DNA of 64,000 nucleotides, taken from assembly GCA_944989445.1 (NCBI GenBank), contig CALYLW010001029.1, positions 390,814 through 454,813 on the forward strand, read 5' to 3'. Position numbers and translations under genes: made by a program. The notes beneath the pieces are model-generated. The model did no database searches and was not told where the DNA came from. It saw only the letters and a list, made by a program, of their open reading frames with translations. Positions within the stretch are counted from its first letter, which is position 1, and each line of letters opens with the position of its first letter. Below, one piece after another: positions 12,601 through 24,096 of the stretch. The DNA is from Ampullaceana balthica. Lineage: Eukaryota > Mollusca > Gastropoda > Lymnaeidae.

Positions 12601-15600
12601 ATCATACTGTTGATCTATTATCCTATCCATTAAACATTTCTTCTTTTTTATTAGTTTTGACAATCTGCTTTCCAGCTATGAGTTATGCAGGTATGTGTTT
12701 CAGCTCATTAGATGCTCTTTTATTTCCTGTTATATTGTAGTGTTCTGGTATCTGATGTTAGATTAGCTTGATAGAATAGATTTATTATTTTTTTTCCAGA
12801 TATAGGGCCTTAACTGTTGTGAGATCTTGCTGCTTAGCTGCTTGTAGTTTTGATTTGAAATATGAGAAGATAACAACAGTACTTAGTTTTATGAGCCAGA
12901 CTGTGAAAATTCCAGACAGGTGGTGTAATTCAGCTTCAATAGCAGTCAGTGCTGCTTCATAGTTACTACATATCATTCTATACTGGTTACAGAATTCATC
13001 ACATGATCGGTCTGGATATTATGTTCATAAACTATATCTTTCATGTAGATCTTTTTCTACCTCATCCTATATAATAAAAGGCAATGTTCTGTCCGGTCAT
13101 CGATAGTGATTGGTCCCTCAAACACATATGACTCCTACAGCCAATCATATTGAACACGTTTACGCGGACGTTCAAAACGAGTTATTTTTGGTGCAGTATT
13201 CCTTCCAAGACTTTATTTTGAGTTATGCGCATTGGGACTTATAGTCAAAAGCTCTGTTTTTACAAGTTATTTATTTTAACTATAATGAATAGTATTTTTG
13301 ATGTGATGCACATGTATGCTGGTCGAGACGGCTGTTGGAGGCGAGTTACAACATGCCACCGAACGGTGGCGGAACGTCCTTGGACGGGCTTTGTTGCTCG
13401 TCTGTGTATATTTGCATAACATCCCCTAAAAGCTGCAATGGTATCATTGTGAGAACAGGCATTTACGACAGTCAATAGTTAACAATGGGCATATTTTTAT
13501 GAATCTAGAGGAAATTTATTTCATTACCCTCTATAGCTAATACATCTAAGAGAAATAAAAACATTGTTACTTTGATTTCAAATAACTTACTTCTTTGGCA
13601 AACTGTTTTAACCAAGGCACAAAATCATCATCCTGTAGTCGACTGGAAGCTTCCGATTCATCTCTTTTCTTCTGCTTTTCATTACTCTTCAGAAGCTATC
13701 AAAATTTTTATAGAATATTGCTGTTCACTAGTGCATAAAAAAACAAATTTTATAAAAATTTAAAAAAACAGGATATATAAGTATAAGAAATAAACATTCG
13801 TAGGAAATTCTCGAGTGCTGTAAGGGGTCTCAAGTGGGCTGTGACATGAAGGAATGTGGCAGCAGACACTAACAATGAGTATAATGAACATTTGTTTAGC
13901 TTTAAATAAATGATATTCAGCAAAATAAACCCCCTCCAAAATTTGTTAAAAATTAGTAAGATACAGTGAAAATCTATTTAGACATGGGGAGTGGGAAGAA
14001 ACTACTCATTAGCAGTAATATGCTCAGACATCACCATAACCTATAATAATATTAAATTTGCCTGTAACAAATATATTAATACACTGCATTAGGTGTCTGT
14101 TTTGTAGTTAAAGTGTTATTTGTAAAACTTTAACCTATTACACATGTAAACATATCGCACTGGCTTCCAGATGACTTTGCTGCTAAAATTTAAGGAAACA
14201 ATTAAGCCCATGATAGATATTTAGGTAATAATCAGATTTTATAAACAGCTAAATCCAGATCCACATCAATCTCACTACGATCAAGAATACAACCAAAACG
14301 GCAAGGTCCCTTGTTACCAACTTAATTGAGTTTTGTGAATTGCTGCACACCATGATTTCATTAAAATTTAAAACATATTTTTAATTTTGACCTTGAGCCC
14401 CAAGTCACAACTACCTAAACCACCACCTAAAATGTACAAATTTTAATTTTCCACTCCAAATCAAGGAAGAAAATTAGAACTTCATGTAGATACCAACTTA
14501 GATTTTCAGAAAAATTTTCGGCAATCATATGTTAGGAATGTGACATTTATTTCTTTTTGGTGGAATTAAATTATATTAATCAATACTATTGTCCTCCATA
14601 AAAATGTTTAATGTAATTTAAAATAACATTATTATTCCTTTAATTTTGATCAAATGTATTCTGTAAAAGAATTATTTTTTTTCAAAAATACTTTAACTAT
14701 GACACTTACATCTTGAATGTTGTACTGTACTAGGTTCCCAATAGTACCAGCAAGAACCCGGGGGAAGACACCTCTGTATAATCCAGTAAAACCATCAACC
14801 TTCTTTATATGGCTAACTAAGATATAAGATAAAATGGTTGCAAGATCATCAATAAAAGTTTTTTTTAAAAATCCTATAGCCTGTAATATTTAATAATCTT
14901 TAAAGGCTAAACTGAATAATTTACATATAATTCAGTTTGAAATGACATCATATAACTTTTTAAAGTAAATTTATAGTGTTTTCTTTTAAAAATCCACTCA
15001 CTGTATTTAAAAATGTTTGGATAAACATATACTTCTTTACGGAAGAGGAATGTTCTGGTGCTTTCGGGAGGCAGAGGTTCATGCCCAACCTGACAAAAGA
15101 TAAACATAAAAAAACTAAGTAGGAAATATTTAAATATTTATTACATTTTATGTTTCAAATGACACTACACATAGTCCTCAGAAAGCTAAGTTCATTGTTA
15201 ATAAAAATAATTTTTTAAATTATTATTTATTTGCAAATAAATTAGTTTTTTCTAGTTAAAAAAAAACAAAACATTCTTTATTATGTTTATTTGTCTTGAT
15301 TATATTGAAAACATACATAAGTATACCCCAAAAAAAACTGTAATGGCATCATTTTCTTCTAATCATTTACATTCTTTATTATAAAAAATTATTTATATTT
15401 TTAATAGTTAATTTTTTTATTTATTTTGGGGGGGGGGTGTTAAACTAGAATTCAGGAAATGTTACTGTGGGTGGTGACATCTTACATCACATGACTTATT
15501 CAAAAGATAGGTAACATGGTAGTAAATACTTGGCGGGTTGTCAAAATAAGATGCCAAATTGAACTTTCTCACTTACAAACAAAGAAAATAACAATCAAAC

Positions 15601-17594
15601 ATCTAGTAACGAAAAAAAATATTAAATTTTCTGTTAATTATTTATTGATCTTGTAAGAACAATAAAGATAAATAATACATTGATCTTCAGTCAAAAAAAT
15701 TTATTTTAGCATGGGTCGTGCCAGGTAAAAAAAAATCTGGCAAGCAGGGTGCTAGATAAACAAAATGGATGTATCGTGACCGGATTATGTATCATAGAGA
15801 GCCAAAAAAATGCATTAGAAATCAATAAGACGTACAAATTAGCACTGTAATAGCTAAAATATTTAATAAATTATTTATTAAATATTAAATGCATTACAAT
15901 CGAACCCACTTAACTCGAGCCCGGTTAACTCGCCAACCATATTAAGTCTACGTTTTTTATTGGAACCGCCAAATTCTCTCGTTATCTTAGCATTTTCTCA
16001 TCTGTAAATTCGATTCTTTTAAGTCACCGAACCCTAATACCTCGAACACAAAAGAGGGCCGAATTTGCAACTTAACCTTGGTTAACTCGATCCCCGTCTG
16101 TTCGCCTAGCGACGCACTCTGGCCTTTTTAGTTAAACATAGCATCGACATCTCGCTTTCCTCGAGACTTCCGGCTATTGTGTGATTCTACGAGATTTCAA
16201 TAAAAATACAGGATGTTTTTTTTCGTATTTCACTTTGATCCGCGTGTGAATTAGTGTTATGTTATATTATTATTAAACTTAATTCATTGCTTGATGCATT
16301 AATCATTTTATTTCTTAAGATAAACAAATATCTTTAGAAAAGAAAATAAAGGTTTGTATTGAGAATCGAAGGTGGTTTGTATTTTATACTGGCCGTGCTG
16401 GGTGTGTGTAGAAGAACTGGGTCACGCAGCGTGTGTCGAGAACGAAGACGTGCAGAGGGAAGCGGGGGATGGCTTTATATGACATCACGGGCAAAAAGCA
16501 ACAAAAAGATTGTATCAATGTTCAAATTGTCGCCTCGCGCCGTCTGATGGTATCTTCAAAGAACATGTGATGTCACAGCTCGTTTGTTTTCTTGCGCCGA
16601 ATAGTAAAACACGGCCTTAATGTTGTTAAAATTTTAACATCGCTGCACTGTGTGTTAGTTCTCGTACTGCGCTTAAGAGAGTTTAAATATCATATCATAC
16701 GCGCACTGTGTGTTAGTGTTAGCTCTCCTACAGTGCCTCGACAACTAAGCAAAGAAAAAAAAATTTTAATCTTTCCTTAGCCGCAGGCGAACGAACTAAT
16801 AGTGATGATGTGTATATGATTTATAGACCGGAATAGTAAAAAAACGCTTTGATGTTTTGATGTCACGGTCGCTTGAGTATTGGTTCTGGTATTCTGCCGT
16901 AACACAACAAACTATTAACTCTGCGTAATAAGTTTATACCGAAGTTACGACTAACCGGTTAACCATTAACAACCGTATCATGTACATAAAGACATTTCAA
17001 GCACATGTTAAAATTTTGCACCATATTGGTTTTCATTTAACTCGATCATAGGTTATCTTGATGCCATTTTTCATACCCCAAGGCCGTTGACTTAACCGGG
17101 TTCGACTGTATTATAGTATTATATATTAATAATAAATTAAAAACGTAAGTTCTCTGTGTAATAATATATAATAAATAATAATATACATGTAAAAACTGCA
17201 GGATTACCAAAATTATAATAATATAGTACAGAAAAGTAACTATTACTTAGTAAAAGTATAGTATGAGTTTGAGTAGTAAAGACCAAGTTAGTGTACTAAG
17301 TTAACTAAGTACTAACTAAACAAACATAATTTCTAATCTAAGTCTAAGTCTAAGATTACTTATACTTATACTAACTAAGTACTAAGACTAAGCTAAGAAA
17401 CTAAAAGAACACGCCACTTCTACGGTTTCAATAGGTGGCTGATATATATAAATTTTGTTGAAATATCATTATTTTTCTGTTATAATTTCATTTTAATATT
17501 TTACCTGCATCAGCACTTTAGCATATCCGAAAGGATGCAGCAAAGCAGTAATAACGGCACCGCTTCCATACTGGGCCAGAGCTATTGCAGCCAT
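6699..17594 (-). CDS. MTCH2: MTCH2-type mitochondrial carrier homolog, complete, 11 exons
   Basis: Exons (minus): 17505-17594, 15002-15089, 14710-14816, 13591-13695, 12276-12333, 11224-11275, 10420-10479, 10108-10201, 9589-9621, 8632-8699, 6699-6900. All junctions are GT-AG and phases agree, giving 318 aa (human MTCH2 is 303). MTCH2 is a divergent SLC25 carrier of the outer mitochondrial membrane, a tBID receptor and insertase for tail-anchored proteins. Three degenerate carrier repeats are visible: HPFGYAKVLMQ (about 20-30), SHPFHVIMIRSMVQFIGR (about 145-162) and TYPFTLVTNVMAVSG (about 236-250). The VGHEPLPP segment follows the first repeat, as in vertebrate MTCH2. GFFAGLVPRL (about 184-193) is strongly conserved. 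The acidic/basic carrier signature is largely lost, as expected for this family. AATAAA overlaps the stop codon. Introns hold several transposons. Confidence 0.93.
7010..8463. mobile_element. TA-flanked pogo/mariner-like non-autonomous element
   Basis: The termini are CAGTGGGGCCCACTTAACTC on the left and, read inward from the right, CAGTGGGACCCGCATAAGTC. Both are flanked by TA, the Tc1/mariner/pogo target. The length is 1454 bp with no intact transposase. The right arm matches the right arm of 15897-17108 over about 80 bp. It lies in the last MTCH2 intron and has itself been hit by a hAT element (7866-8322). A GAACCGATTGGTTCGGCTAC motif near 7371 may be part of a further insertion. Confidence 0.7.
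7866..8322. mobile_element. hAT-type non-autonomous element nested in a pogo-like element
   Basis: The left terminus is TAGTGATGGGACGA and the right is TCGTCCCATCACTA, a perfect 14-bp inverted pair. The flanks ATTAACGC and ATTAACAC are an 8-bp duplication differing at one base, which is diagnostic of hAT transposition. The element is 457 bp with no transposase coding. Confidence 0.8.
9871..10042. mobile_element. 172-bp pogo-like MITE
   Basis: The termini are CAGTCGGATCTCTTTAAGTC and, from the other end, CAGTTGGGCCTCGCTAAGTC. TA is on the left and CA (decayed TA) on the right. The left arm is shared with a second copy ending at 32263. It lies in the MTCH2 intron between exons 8 and 9, only 66 bp from exon 8. 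Confidence 0.7.
12481..12990 (-). pseudogene. Possible non-LTR reverse transcriptase fragment
   Basis: On the minus strand, a 63-codon ORF (12976-12785) contains EAALTAIEAELHHLSGIF and later FKSKLQAAKQQ. This resembles the stretch after the catalytic motif in Jockey-type reverse transcriptases, where a helix is followed by a K-T and a reading like FHLxNxxA. The diagnostic NPxKT is not intact and no YxDD is visible. It lies in an MTCH2 intron. The assignment is tentative. Confidence 0.25.
13065..13268 (+). repeat. Dispersed repeat with Helentron-like 3' end
   Basis: The segment ends TTATAGTCAAAAGCTCTGTT followed by TTTAC, close to the shared 3' end of the Helentron-like family (TTATAGTCAAAAACTTTGTT). 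Its interior differs from the main family and matches the inverted fragment at 2750-2855. It lies in an MTCH2 intron. Confidence 0.5.
15897..17108. mobile_element. TA-flanked pogo/mariner-like non-autonomous element
   Basis: The left terminus is CAATCGAACCCACTTAACTC; the right, read inward, is CAGTCGAACCCGGTTAAGTC. Both are flanked by TA. The length is 1212 bp. The right arm is the same family as 7010-8463. Small ORFs inside (16359-16547, 16592-16780) show no transposase motifs. It lies in MTCH2 intron 1. Confidence 0.7.
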
Positions 17595-17609
17595 TTTTCC
17601 AAACAAATG

Positions 17610-17619
17610 GTCACGTGAT
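17610..17619. promoter_or_regulatory. GTCACGTGAT box before the MTCH2 start
   Basis: The CACGTG core lies 17 bases upstream of the MTCH2 ATG on the minus strand, so it is probably at or near the transcription start. An identical GGTCACGTGAT occurs at 1928-1938. The factor (USF, MITF/TFEB type) is inferred from the consensus only. Confidence 0.45.
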
Positions 17620-17908
17620 AGAATAAGGATAAAAGCTGCCGTATGAATTTTTCTGCTTTAAATTTATGAAACGGAAAAAGAAAGAGACAAATATACAGAA
17701 AATAAAAAGTGGCAGGGGAGGGGTGGGCTCACTTTTAACTAACTAAAAAATTAATGTACAAAATGATAACTCTGAAATTATTTTTAAAAAGCCTGAAGTA
17801 TTGAAATATCCCCCTTCACCCAGAATATTACTTCGCAATAAAATATAAATTAATATACGCTTTACATTATTTGTGAATGTTATATTACAGTTACAGTATA
17901 TATACTTA

Positions 17909-19593
17909 GGGGCCGTCCATAAATGACGTCACGCACCTAGGGGGGGGGGAAGGGGGTCACACTTTTGTGACGATTCGTGACGAGGGGGGAGGGGGTTGAA
18001 GACATGTGACGTCACATCAAAAGGGTAACTTTAAATAAAACTTCCACTGAATTATTTGTTCGCTTACAATTTATTTAATGACTTCTTTTTCTTTTTAAAA
18101 ATCAGTGCTTCTCAATGTGGCGTCGGTATGTGATCAGACGCTGGTTGGCGTAAGCTACCAAGACACGAAAATTAAATCTAATTATAATTATAATCCTTAA
18201 GTTTGAGAACCCACAAGATAACCTATGAAATTGTTACCCTGCTTCGTTTGATATTGACCTCAAAGCATTTGTGATGTAACTGCAGTTCCGGTTGGTTCTC
18301 TCACGTCAGGCGACCTTTTTTGCCCGTTAACCCATAATATACAAGTTTATGTGTGCGTTACCACAACCCCCAGACTCTAGGTCCTGCTCACATGACTCGG
18401 GGATTTGGGGGAGCGTCGTTAGCTTTCCAACGAAAATGCTAGTGGTGAGTTTTACAAGCATGACAAGTGTCTAAAAATTATCTTAATAGGATTATGTGTA
18501 GATATTTTAAGTCAAAATGACACGGAATATCCTTTTTCTTTAAAGGGTTGGGGGGAGGGAATATATTTGATAGAATTATAAACGTTTTAAGTTTGATATA
18601 ATTGTTCGATTGGTTTGTGGTCAAACGCCCCTGGCCATTCTAGATATAATGATAAATGAGCCCATTTAAAATTAGTCAAGTAGGCCTATTCATTAACTTT
18701 ATTGAATGCATCAAATTCTTGACATTGCAATTGGAGAGGAGCACAAAAGCAACTTTTCTTCTTAGCTCAGTTTTTAATGCATTAATTTTAAATATCACAG
18801 AAAGGATACTTGATACAGTCAAGTCATGTTGATTAAGATTATTGTCAATCGTGTCAATATAAATGAAAGTAGGGTGGATTTATAGTACGTAGGCTTAACG
18901 TAGGTAAGAAATCTAAATAGTTGTCAAATTTTTAAAAAATGCATTTTCTGGAAGGAACCGGTTCAATAATGGGCATATGTTCCAAGCGTACAAGTACACA
19001 TGACGTATTTTAATATATCTAGTGGATTGTAGTGGATGTTATATGTCCCAAATGAGTCTGCATTACCCCCAAAGTATTCCCTTTTGACCCCAGATAAGGT
19101 TATTTACCCCTATTCGCCGACCTCTTTCTTACGGGATGCCCGTCAGTCAATTGAGGGATTTTTTAAAAATACATTCTAAAAATGCTATTTTTAAATATAT
19201 TTTTTTCTAAACAAAGACGTTAACCGTGATGATTAATAGTCAATGTTTAATTTGTATGCATTGAAATAAAATGTAATCTAAGGATATTAACACAGTTCGT
19301 TTTCTGAAGGCCGGTTAAACGTTTTTAAAAAATGCTTCACGCGGGTTACAATATTACAATGTAGACTTTCACTAAATAAATAATAAATGCTTAAATGACA
19401 ATAAAAATGATTTGAAACATACTTATTTTCAAATAGAAAATAAGTTGTTGTTTTTTTTTGGGGGGGGTGGGGGGGGTCAAAGCTTTGTGACGTATTTTTA
19501 GAGGGGGGGGGTCTAACTTTTTGTGACGACGCGTGACGAGGGGGGAGGGGTAAAAAATCGGCTAAAATCGTGACGTCATTTATGGACGGCCCC
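17909..19593. mobile_element. 1.69-kb GGGGCCGTCC-family element, copy A (Harbinger-like by target site)
   Basis: The termini are GGGGCCGTCCATAAATGACG and its inverted copy, flanked by TTA on both sides. The 3-bp TTA duplication and the GGGGC start fit PIF/Harbinger-type non-autonomous elements, but no transposase is present. Subterminal regions carry repeated GTGACGA/TCACACTTTTGTGAC blocks in G/C-rich runs, possibly binding sites for a transposase. The internal sequence is the reverse complement of 38407-40095 throughout, with scattered differences. It begins 315 bp upstream of the MTCH2 start codon. Confidence 0.8.
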
Positions 19594-19746
19594 TTAACTG
19601 CTACCTCCTTTCCCTGCCTTGGTGGCTCTATATGTGATATGGATTTTTAATAAACACGATATATATTTAATGTAAAAAAAATTTCGGACACTCTTTAAGT
19701 GGCCTCCCTCAAGTTGGGACCGGGGGACTTTCGAATTCGGACCCCT

Positions 19747-19860
19747 CCCCTAGCTACGCCACTGCCCGACAAAAATGCCCCGGACAAAACGGCTTCGGCC
19801 CCCCCCCCTGCCCCTGGTTAAAACGGTTCCGGTCAAAACGGGGCCATTTTGTCGGGGTAC
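19747..19860. repeat. hAT-type terminus and adjoining inverted repeat
   Basis: CCCTAGCTACGCCACTG at about 19749-19765 is the same terminus as the right end of the hAT element at 60073-62763. It is followed directly by an inverted repeat pair, CCCGACAAAAATGCCCCGG and CGGGGCCATTTTGTCGGG. No matching left hAT end was found nearby, so this is a fragment. Confidence 0.45.
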
Positions 19861-20713
19861 CGCTACCGAGCCACTAAGATGGGTATCACCTCGTGCCATA
19901 GGAATACAAACAAAATAAGAAAATTGTTTCGTAAGTCAGCACACATTTGGCTCTCCACGCCCCTTTGATATACATTATACATATATATATATTTCCCTCC
20001 GAGCTCATGGTGCAACTTCTCTCCAAATTCCAAAATACCCGACCTTCACCATGTACTTAGACTATGTACATTTAACCCGATAATATTTAGTCCCTTTAGA
20101 CTGTCTATAGCTCTGATTGTAAATCTATATTGACAAATACATTTTAAGAAGCTTTAAGCATCGTCAAAGGGGGGGGGGTGTGTGCTTGTACGGTGCTACC
20201 ACTTCTGTAAAATCGATATTAAACTGTTTAGTAAGGGTCAAATTTTTCACGTATAGTATAAGGGTTCTTTTGGCTTCAATGTTGTGATAGTGTAGCTGTA
20301 GCTTCATATGTCACAGAGACATGGGATGCGTGTGTGAGAGGCCAGGTCTACTTTCAGTTTTTTTTGGACTCCAAACGAACACGTAGGTGTTGTATCAATA
20401 ACAATAATCCTTTAAATAAGCACATTTGGTGCTGGATAAGATAGATGCCGATTTAAGGTTGATGGCACCTATTTCTTTTTTTTTCTTTTATAGTAAAAAT
20501 TCCATGGAACTCTCTTGAACGAGCTCTGAAAATGTGCCATTTTCTTTTGCACTTGGAGCAAATTTTTCCAGTACTGGTATTGAAAAAAAAATGTTATTGG
20601 AAGTAGAAGGAAATTTATCTATATTTGATCACAATTTTCATCAAAACCAAGTGACAAAGGAGTGGGATTTCCCTTATTTACATTGATGACATTAGACCAA
20701 CTTAAGTTGTTTT

Positions 20714-21205
20714 TAAATCCTTTATATTAACTTGTGGTGTCTGGTTGTTTGTTTGAACCCTTGATTGCTTGCTTGTCCCAAAAATATTTGATCAATTTTT
20801 AACCCACTTCCTCGTAAGCTAGCGAGCTGAAATTTTGCAGGCAGTTTTGTACCGATGATAAAAACAATGTATCAAAATTTCAGATCGATGGCATGTACTG
20901 TAATTAAATTATTGATTTTTTAGATTATTTTATTTATTCCTATGTATCATGTTATTTTTTGAGATAGAGTGTAAGGGTGCGCATTATATTGAACAACCTT
21001 TCTGTCGCGCAATAAGGTGTGTATTTTATTGACAACACTTTTTATAAACATATTCCTGATCGGTGCGCATTATATTAAACATGTTTTACGACACAACAGC
21101 AATTTTGTATTTTTGGATGGTCTTGCGCTGCGTATTATAATAAACATTCTTTTAGTTACTTCTCGTACATAAAGGATTTTTAGTCAAAAACTTGTTTTTT
21201 TAACG
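20714..21205 (+). repeat. Helentron-like non-autonomous repeat, copy 1
   Basis: It starts AAATCCTTTATATTAACTTG and ends with an inverted match AAAGGATTT, then a TAGTC box and a 3' hairpin-forming segment (AAAAAC...GTTTTTT). It is nearly identical to 31450-31955. Partly inverted, asymmetric ends plus a 3' hairpin recall Helentron/HINE elements, and no coding is present. Classification is inferred; the repeat itself is clear. Confidence 0.65.
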
Positions 21206-24096
21206 TTTTATTTTATTTTATTTGGAATAGGGTAGAAAAAAAAAGGACTTATGCTTCCTTGGGTGGCAGCAACCCTAAAGCTTAATAACCACAGATACAA
21301 TGTAAGCAATGAATATTGAAAAATGTGTCAAAACTCTGTTTAGTAAGCTTTAAAAAGATGGCACTTGTAAATAATATGATTATGCCTTCTTTCTTTCGCA
21401 ACAAAAAATCTTTATCTTAAAAATGTTATGCAACTTACAAGAGTTCTCTTGCCTAAGAAAATCTATTCCTGCACGAAATTGAGATTAACAAAATTGTCAA
21501 CATAATACTTTCTCATCACTGAAGATGCTTCTGATGAAACTGATTGAATTTTTTAATAATGTACCTCAAATACATCACATTCTTTTTATTATTCTTTTTT
21601 TCCCCATATCCTTGTTCACAAAAAATTTTTTTTTAAAATCTTTATGTAAAGTCTTTCTGCAAGGATGTACTAACAGGAAGAAAATAATTCTATATTCTTA
21701 AAATTGGATTATTCTAAGAAGGCTAATCACTAAATGTATATAACACATTGAAATTCCATACAGAAGAGAGATTAATGGAAATGTTTCATTAATTGATTGT
21801 GTAATGTCCTTAAAGAAATTTGAAATATGAATTAATTTTTTTTATTTTCTAGTATATCTTTGTTGAAAAAACTATTTTTTTAAAAAAAGATCTTTAAAAT
21901 CGTTTGAACATTAAATGTCTAAATTATGGACCAGTTAAATTATTTGATGTCATTAAAATAACATAATAACATTAAAATAACACAATCTTACAAAATCTCA
22001 GATAATAATTTTTTCTGTTTTAAATTAAAGAGAAGATTATCTCCCTTACCCACCACTTTTCTCATTAAAGTAGTAGATGCATGTGATCTTATTACAAGAT
22101 AATCAAGAAATGTAGACAAATAAATAGATATAAATATTATTTTTTATGTAAATTCATCTTTTTATCTATGTATCTATGACTGCAAAATGTTTATATTTTA
22201 TTTTTTTAACAAAAAAAACACAACAGCTTAATTTAAATTGAGTAAGCAAATACAAAAACAAATTCAAGTTTTTCTAGGTTATAAGTGGATTAAATTTATT
22301 CTGGTATACAATTTTTGACTTATAACAAACATGTTTCCATACATAACATTATAACATTAATTAACATTTTAAAAATAGTTTCAAGATAATGTAGATTGTT
22401 ATGGTGAACTATTGTTCTCAACCCTTCAGATTTTAACTTTAACATGATACAGCTTATTATGATTTTAAATGAATAAACGAAATATCTATGACAGCTGACA
22501 GCATTTTTGAATTTTTTCCATCATTCTTTTCTCTAAAACATGAGACCAGGTTTCCAATTATCTAAATTTATTGGTCTTGATATAAACTAGTTAAATAGGC
22601 AAAATTCAATAATAAACACATTATTTTTTATGACAAATAATTTTCAAAGCAAAACTTCTTTATGAAATGTTTACTTATTTAAATTTTGTTTACTTGGCTG
22701 AATTTACATTCTAAAATTAGAATGCTACAAAATAGCAGTCATTGGTAATTAAATGTTTTGTTTTTAAGTAAACTTTTTCATCACCCAACAACTGAATTCA
22801 GTTTAGAAACGTACAACATTAATTATATAAATACACACATTTAGTTTTGATTTTCTATGCCATTATCTGATTACAATTTTAAACCCTTATTTCTTTAGAT
22901 ATAAATGTATATATCAATACAAAAGCAAAAACTGACTAGTTTTATGACCTTTTAAATGCACTAATTTAAATACAAAAAACTGAAACTGAATGTTTGGGGT
23001 GGACTTCTGTTTTCTTGAAACACCCTGTTAAGATAATAATACCCAGCACATAAAAATGCATTGTTTTTAAAATCTCAAAAATACTTCAAGCTAAAACATT
23101 TTTTAAAAGAAGATTAATTTTTACACTTGCTAAAATCTAATTACTTGTAACAATAGGTAAATTCTAAAACATCAGTTATAATTTTAAAAAAGCAACACAT
23201 CATCAGATGTGAAATAAAAAATAACATCTATTAAGGTCTTTTGTGATCTCAATTAATTTGGAGGTGAATAAATGAAAACAAATAAATTCTGAACATTTTT
23301 TTGTAGAGAAAACAGCTATTTAATATTTGTATGGAGTTCGCCATTAATTGATTCTTAATGTTAATATATTTGATCAATATCAAGAAAATAATGCAAACAG
23401 CTTGTTACAGTTGTTAACACTGGCTAAAATGTATTTGAGATATAAGTTATGGCACGGAATTATAAATCAAAATGAATAATGTTGCATCCTAAGGGACTAC
23501 TTATAAAATTTAATTATGTAAACTGTATTAAAAATTAACAGATTTCTATTTGTTGGCATCATCCTTGCTTAATCTTCCTTAATCTAAACATATTCTTTCA
23601 GATCCCCTTTTTCATGGCCATTGGTCCAAAAACTTATTGAAATAATTTACCAAAGAATGAACTTGTTTTTTTAAAAATATATTCTTAAATTTAACCAACC
23701 AAAACTTAAGATGATCTCTACTATATTTCTCAATAACTTCAGATTTCTTAAATTTTCTGGAAGGGAATTTAAGTTTTATTTGGATAACTCTTCTTAGAAT
23801 TTAAATATATAAAAAAAATTGTGCGCATATTGTTTTTAACCAAAGAAATATTATTTTAGTAATAAATGTAATAAAAAGTTATTTCTAATAAACTGAATCT
23901 TGATGACGTACAAAAATATCATTAAAAAAGGAAATTTAGTGGTGTATTTTATTAGTCAAATTCTGTACATTGTATTTAGTCCCTTTATTTGAATGCAATA
24001 TTAAGTCCAATGCCCACATATATATAACAATTTTTAACATGCACTAGATTATATCATTTATATAATAATTAATACATTTTTAAAGATTTCTTGTTG
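21206..24096. other. AT-rich stretch downstream of SLC35F
   Basis: No exon, transposon terminus or RNA gene is recognisable. The part next to 24096 presumably contains the 3' untranslated region of the minus-strand transporter gene, but its poly(A) site cannot be fixed by eye. Confidence 0.5.
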